DNA of 64,000 nucleotides from CALJFL01 sp039964455 (GTDB taxonomy: Bacteria > Pseudomonadota > Gammaproteobacteria > Pseudomonadales > Halieaceae): NCBI GenBank assembly GCA_039964455.1, contig JBDVXK010000015.1, forward strand, positions 62,001 to 126,000, in the 5' to 3' direction. The notes below the pieces were generated by a model that was given only the letters and a program-made list of their open reading frames with translations, was not told where the DNA came from and searched no databases. Below, piece after piece: positions 61,623 through 64,000 of this stretch. The number at the start of each line of letters is the position of its first letter. Position 1 is the first letter of the stretch. A program made the position numbers and the translations under genes.

Positions 61623-62949
61623 CTTGTTCGCAGAAGAGAAAAACGATACCGGTTATCAACCCCTAGCGGCCCGTTTACGGCCTGCAAACCTTGTCGATTA
61701 CGCAGGGCAGGATCATCTTCTGTCTGAGGGCAAGCCTCTGCGGCAGGCTATCGATCGCGGCCAATTACACTCTATGATTTTTTGGGGGCCACCCGGCGTC
61801 GGCAAGACAACGCTGGCCCGCATTGCAGCGGAGCATGCCAATGCCCAGTTTCTACAGCTGTCTGCAGTGCTTTCAGGCGTGAAGGAAATCCGCGAATCCG
61901 TTGCCCAGGCGCGCCAGCAAAAGGCTGCCGGGCGAGATACCGTGCTTTTTGTAGATGAGGTCCACCGGTTTAACAAGTCCCAGCAAGACGCTTTCCTGCC
62001 CTATGTAGAAGATGGCACGGTAATCTTTATCGGGGCCACCACGGAAAATCCGTCGTTTGAGCTGAACAATGCATTGCTGTCACGATCGCGCGTGTACAAA
62101 TTGCGCAGCTTGGAGCAAACCGATATTGAAGCGGTTCTACACCGGGGCGTTGCGGCATTGCCCGACCCGGTAAGTCTCAGTAACGAAAACCTTCAGGCCA
62201 TTGCCAGTCAGGCGGATGGGGATGCGCGCAGGGCGCTGAATTTACTCGAGCTTGCAGCCGACCTTGCCGAAACCCACGACGGCAAAAAATGCATAACAGA
62301 GGCCACGCTGGCAGAGGTGCTGCAGGCGTCCCTGCGGCGCTTCGATAAGGGGGGAGACCTCTTTTATGACCAGATTAGCGCGTTGCACAAGGCGGTTCGT
62401 GGCAGTTCCCCCGACGCTGCTCTGTACTGGTTTTGTCGAATGCTGGACGGGGGCTGCGACCCACTGTACCTGGCCAGGCGGGTGGTACGCATGGCCAGTG
62501 AAGATATAGGCAATGCTGACCCACGTGCGCTTGGTTTATGTCTGGATGCGTGGCAGGTTCAGGAACGTCTGGGTAGCCCTGAGGGTGAGTTGGCCATCGC
62601 GCAGGCCATCGCTTACCTCGCCAGCGCACCCAAGAGTAATGCGGTGTATATGGCGTTCAAGGCCGCCAGCAGTGATGTCTCCGCAGGAGCAACTGAAGAG
62701 GTGCCCCTGCACCTGCGTAATGCCCCCACAGAGTTGATGAAGTCAATGGATCATGGTGCCGAGTACCGCTATGCCCATGATGAGGAGGGCGGCTATGCTG
62801 CCGGAGAAAATTACTTCCCCGAATCAATGAAAGATCGGCAGTACTACTTTCCAGTCGAGCGCGGGCTTGAGCAACGTATTCGCGAAAAGCTGACTGCGCT
62901 GCGTGCACTGGACCACGCAGCGGCGCAAAAACGCTATGGAGGCGATTAA
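61612..62949 (+). CDS. rarA: Replication-associated recombination protein RarA
   Basis: The 445-residue AAA+ ATPase of the RarA/MgsA/WRNIP1 family has the P-loop GPPGVGKTTLARI, FVDEVHRFNKSQQD (Walker B), IGATTENPSFELNNALLSRSRV and the C-terminal tetramerisation region. It acts at stalled replication forks. The start is ATG 61612 (MTNDLFAEE); the frame from 61498 lies inside lolA. Confidence 0.96.
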   Translation: MTNDLFAEEKNDTGYQPLAARLRPANLVDYAGQDHLLSEGKPLRQAIDRGQLHSMIFWGPPGVGKTTLARIAAEHANAQFLQLSAVLSGVKEIRESVAQARQQKAAGRDTVLFVDEVHRFNKSQQDAFLPYVEDGTVIFIGATTENPSFELNNALLSRSRVYKLRSLEQTDIEAVLHRGVAALPDPVSLSNENLQAIASQADGDARRALNLLELAADLAETHDGKKCITEATLAEVLQASLRRFDKGGDLFYDQISALHKAVRGSSPDAALYWFCRMLDGGCDPLYLARRVVRMASEDIGNADPRALGLCLDAWQVQERLGSPEGELAIAQAIAYLASAPKSNAVYMAFKAASSDVSAGATEEVPLHLRNAPTELMKSMDHGAEYRYAHDEEGGYAAGENYFPESMKDRQYYFPVERGLEQRIREKLTALRALDHAAAQKRYGGD

Positions 62950-63060
62950 TACAGTCGGTTTATATTGGGCCTGGGGTGGAATAACTACCACCAAATGCTC
63001 ATGCGCAGCTCCCGCAAAAACAGTACAATATCGCGCTTGTAGGATAACCCCCGTCGCACT

Positions 63061-63435
63061 ATGAAGTACTTGGTATTTATCGCCCTGGGTGGCGCTGGCG
63101 GCGCCGTAAGCCGTTATCTGCTGGCTAACTGGGTGCACTCGCTCTGGGAAGGTCACTTTCCCCTGGGGACCCTGCTGGTCAACATGTTTGGCTCGGCAGC
63201 GATAGGTGTAGTTTTTGTCCTGCTGGAGAGATCCCTGATACACCCGGACTGGCGGGGTGTGCTGATGGTGGGCTTCCTTGGAGCGTTTACTACCTTTTCA
63301 ACGTTCTCCCTGGAAACAATCCACTTGTGGGAAGCCGGTCATATGGGGCAGGCCCTGGGCTATATGTTGGGTAGTGCTGTGTTGTGCGTGTTGGCTGCAG
63401 CTGTAGCCATTTATAGCACCCGACTGGTTATCTGA
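63061..63435 (+). CDS. crcB: Fluoride exporter CrcB/Fluc
   Basis: The 124-residue four-helix membrane channel has GGAGGAVSRYLL, the central Asn in GTLLVNMFGSAAIG and the GFLGAFTTFSTFSLE signature with the fluoride-lining Phe residues. It works as a dual-topology dimer to export fluoride. No fluoride riboswitch is evident in the 110-base leader. It sits in the rarA-crcB-serS order. Confidence 0.95.
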   Translation: MKYLVFIALGGAGGAVSRYLLANWVHSLWEGHFPLGTLLVNMFGSAAIGVVFVLLERSLIHPDWRGVLMVGFLGAFTTFSTFSLETIHLWEAGHMGQALGYMLGSAVLCVLAAAVAIYSTRLVI

Positions 63436-63476
63436 ACGAAACAACGTCCAATCAATGCGGTAACAGGAACATACCG

Positions 63477-64000
63477 ATGTTAGATATCAAACTGGTGCGG
63501 CAGGATCCGCAAGTCGTCGCTACAGCGCTCGCCAAACGCAATTTTGAATTCGATGTGGCTGAATTTACCGAGCTTGATGCGCGGCGTAAGGCGGCCGATG
63601 TGAAGAGTCAGGGCCTGCAGGCTGAGCGCAAGTCCGCGTCGAAAAAAATCGGCGAACTGATCGCGCAGGGCATAGCCGTGGATGACGCCAAGGCGCAGGT
63701 TAATGAAACACTGGACAAGATCGCCAGCGAGATAGACGTCGCCACCAATGAGGCGCGAGAAGTGCAGGGCGCATTGGACACGTTATTGCTCGCGGTACCT
63801 AATATCCCAGACGACGCTGTACCCGCAGGCGCCAGCGAAGACGACAACCAGGAAATCAGTCGCTGGGGAGAACCGGCAGGCTTTGATTTTGATGCCCGGG
63901 ATCACGTAGAGCTGGGAGAGTTGCTGGGTCAGCTTGATGCAGAAACTGCAGGCAAGATCACCGGCAGCCGGTTTACCGTGATGTATGGCGAACTGGCCCG
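63477..64000 (+). CDS. serS: Seryl-tRNA synthetase (3' end outside window)
   Basis: Only the first 174 codons are present. They begin MLDIKLVRQDPQVVATALAKRNF and continue through the long antiparallel coiled-coil arm that contacts tRNA-Ser (about residues 30-100). NIPDDAVPAGASEDDNQEISRWGEP and the start of the catalytic domain follow. The frame runs off the right edge, so the class II motifs cannot be checked. Confidence 0.95.
   Translation, partial: MLDIKLVRQDPQVVATALAKRNFEFDVAEFTELDARRKAADVKSQGLQAERKSASKKIGELIAQGIAVDDAKAQVNETLDKIASEIDVATNEAREVQGALDTLLLAVPNIPDDAVPAGASEDDNQEISRWGEPAGFDFDARDHVELGELLGQLDAETAGKITGSRFTVMYGELA

Noticed and set aside
62950..63060. Fluoride riboswitch before crcB
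   Set aside because: No recognisable pseudoknot or conserved riboswitch segment can be read in the 110-base leader.

Overview
The window reads as a chromosomal segment of a marine-type gammaproteobacterium. The housekeeping synteny (clpS-clpA / infA-bpt-aat-trxB / ftsK-lolA-rarA-crcB-serS, and rluE-nudJ-mnmA-hflD-purB) is typical of that class. The TonB receptors, acyl-CoA and aldehyde enzymes, P450 and methylmalonyl-CoA pathway fit the OM60/NOR5 (Halieaceae-like) lineage. That family-level placement is inferred from gene style, not proven. No rRNA, complete tRNA, CRISPR array, insertion sequence or prophage is visible.

Layout. (1) 1-3.4 kb: 3' part of a large secreted leucine-rich-repeat / choice-of-anchor-D protein. 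(2) 3.4-5.8 kb: an orphan sulfatase between two copies of an intergenic palindromic repeat. (3) 5.8-21.3 kb: an accessory catabolic block. A divergent promoter with a long palindrome separates a Tat-exported FAD oxidoreductase (minus) from a long plus-strand run: membrane protein, TonB receptor, cupin, second FAD oxidoreductase, ferric-reductase-like membrane protein, acyl-CoA synthetase, aldehyde dehydrogenase, SRPBCC protein. A minus-strand pair (P450, Rieske oxygenase) and two TetR regulators follow. A third repeat copy lies just beyond. (4) 21.6-27.6 kb: amidohydrolase-fold protein, two GSTs, an NTF2-like protein, an outer-membrane protein, then marR plus an acyl-CoA synthetase. (5) 27.8-37.8 kb: mixed metabolism (exonuclease III/Crc family, YajC, D-cysteine desulfhydrase family, AGCS transporter, acetyl-CoA hydrolase/transferase, 5'-nucleotidase, CysB-like, ThrH, PabB). 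(6) 38.1-46.6 kb: complete propionyl-CoA to succinyl-CoA route with an unusual biotin-dependent carboxylase. (7) 46.6-64 kb: conserved translation, tRNA-modification, N-degron, division and lipoprotein genes, ending inside serS.

How the parts may work together. In the accessory block a TonB receptor would import a hydrophobic compound. Periplasmic flavoenzymes, a P450 and a Rieske oxygenase would oxidise it. The aldehyde dehydrogenase and CoA ligase would convert the product to an acyl-CoA. The propionyl-CoA route at 38-46 kb could take odd-chain or branched products, though nothing in the sequence links the two directly.

The most notable observation is regulatory. The promoter and first codons of the second tetR gene (20731) are duplicated, in decayed form, at 7691-7899 in the divergent promoter of the catabolic block. 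This gives that promoter a 38-bp palindrome and links the block to a regulator 13 kb away.
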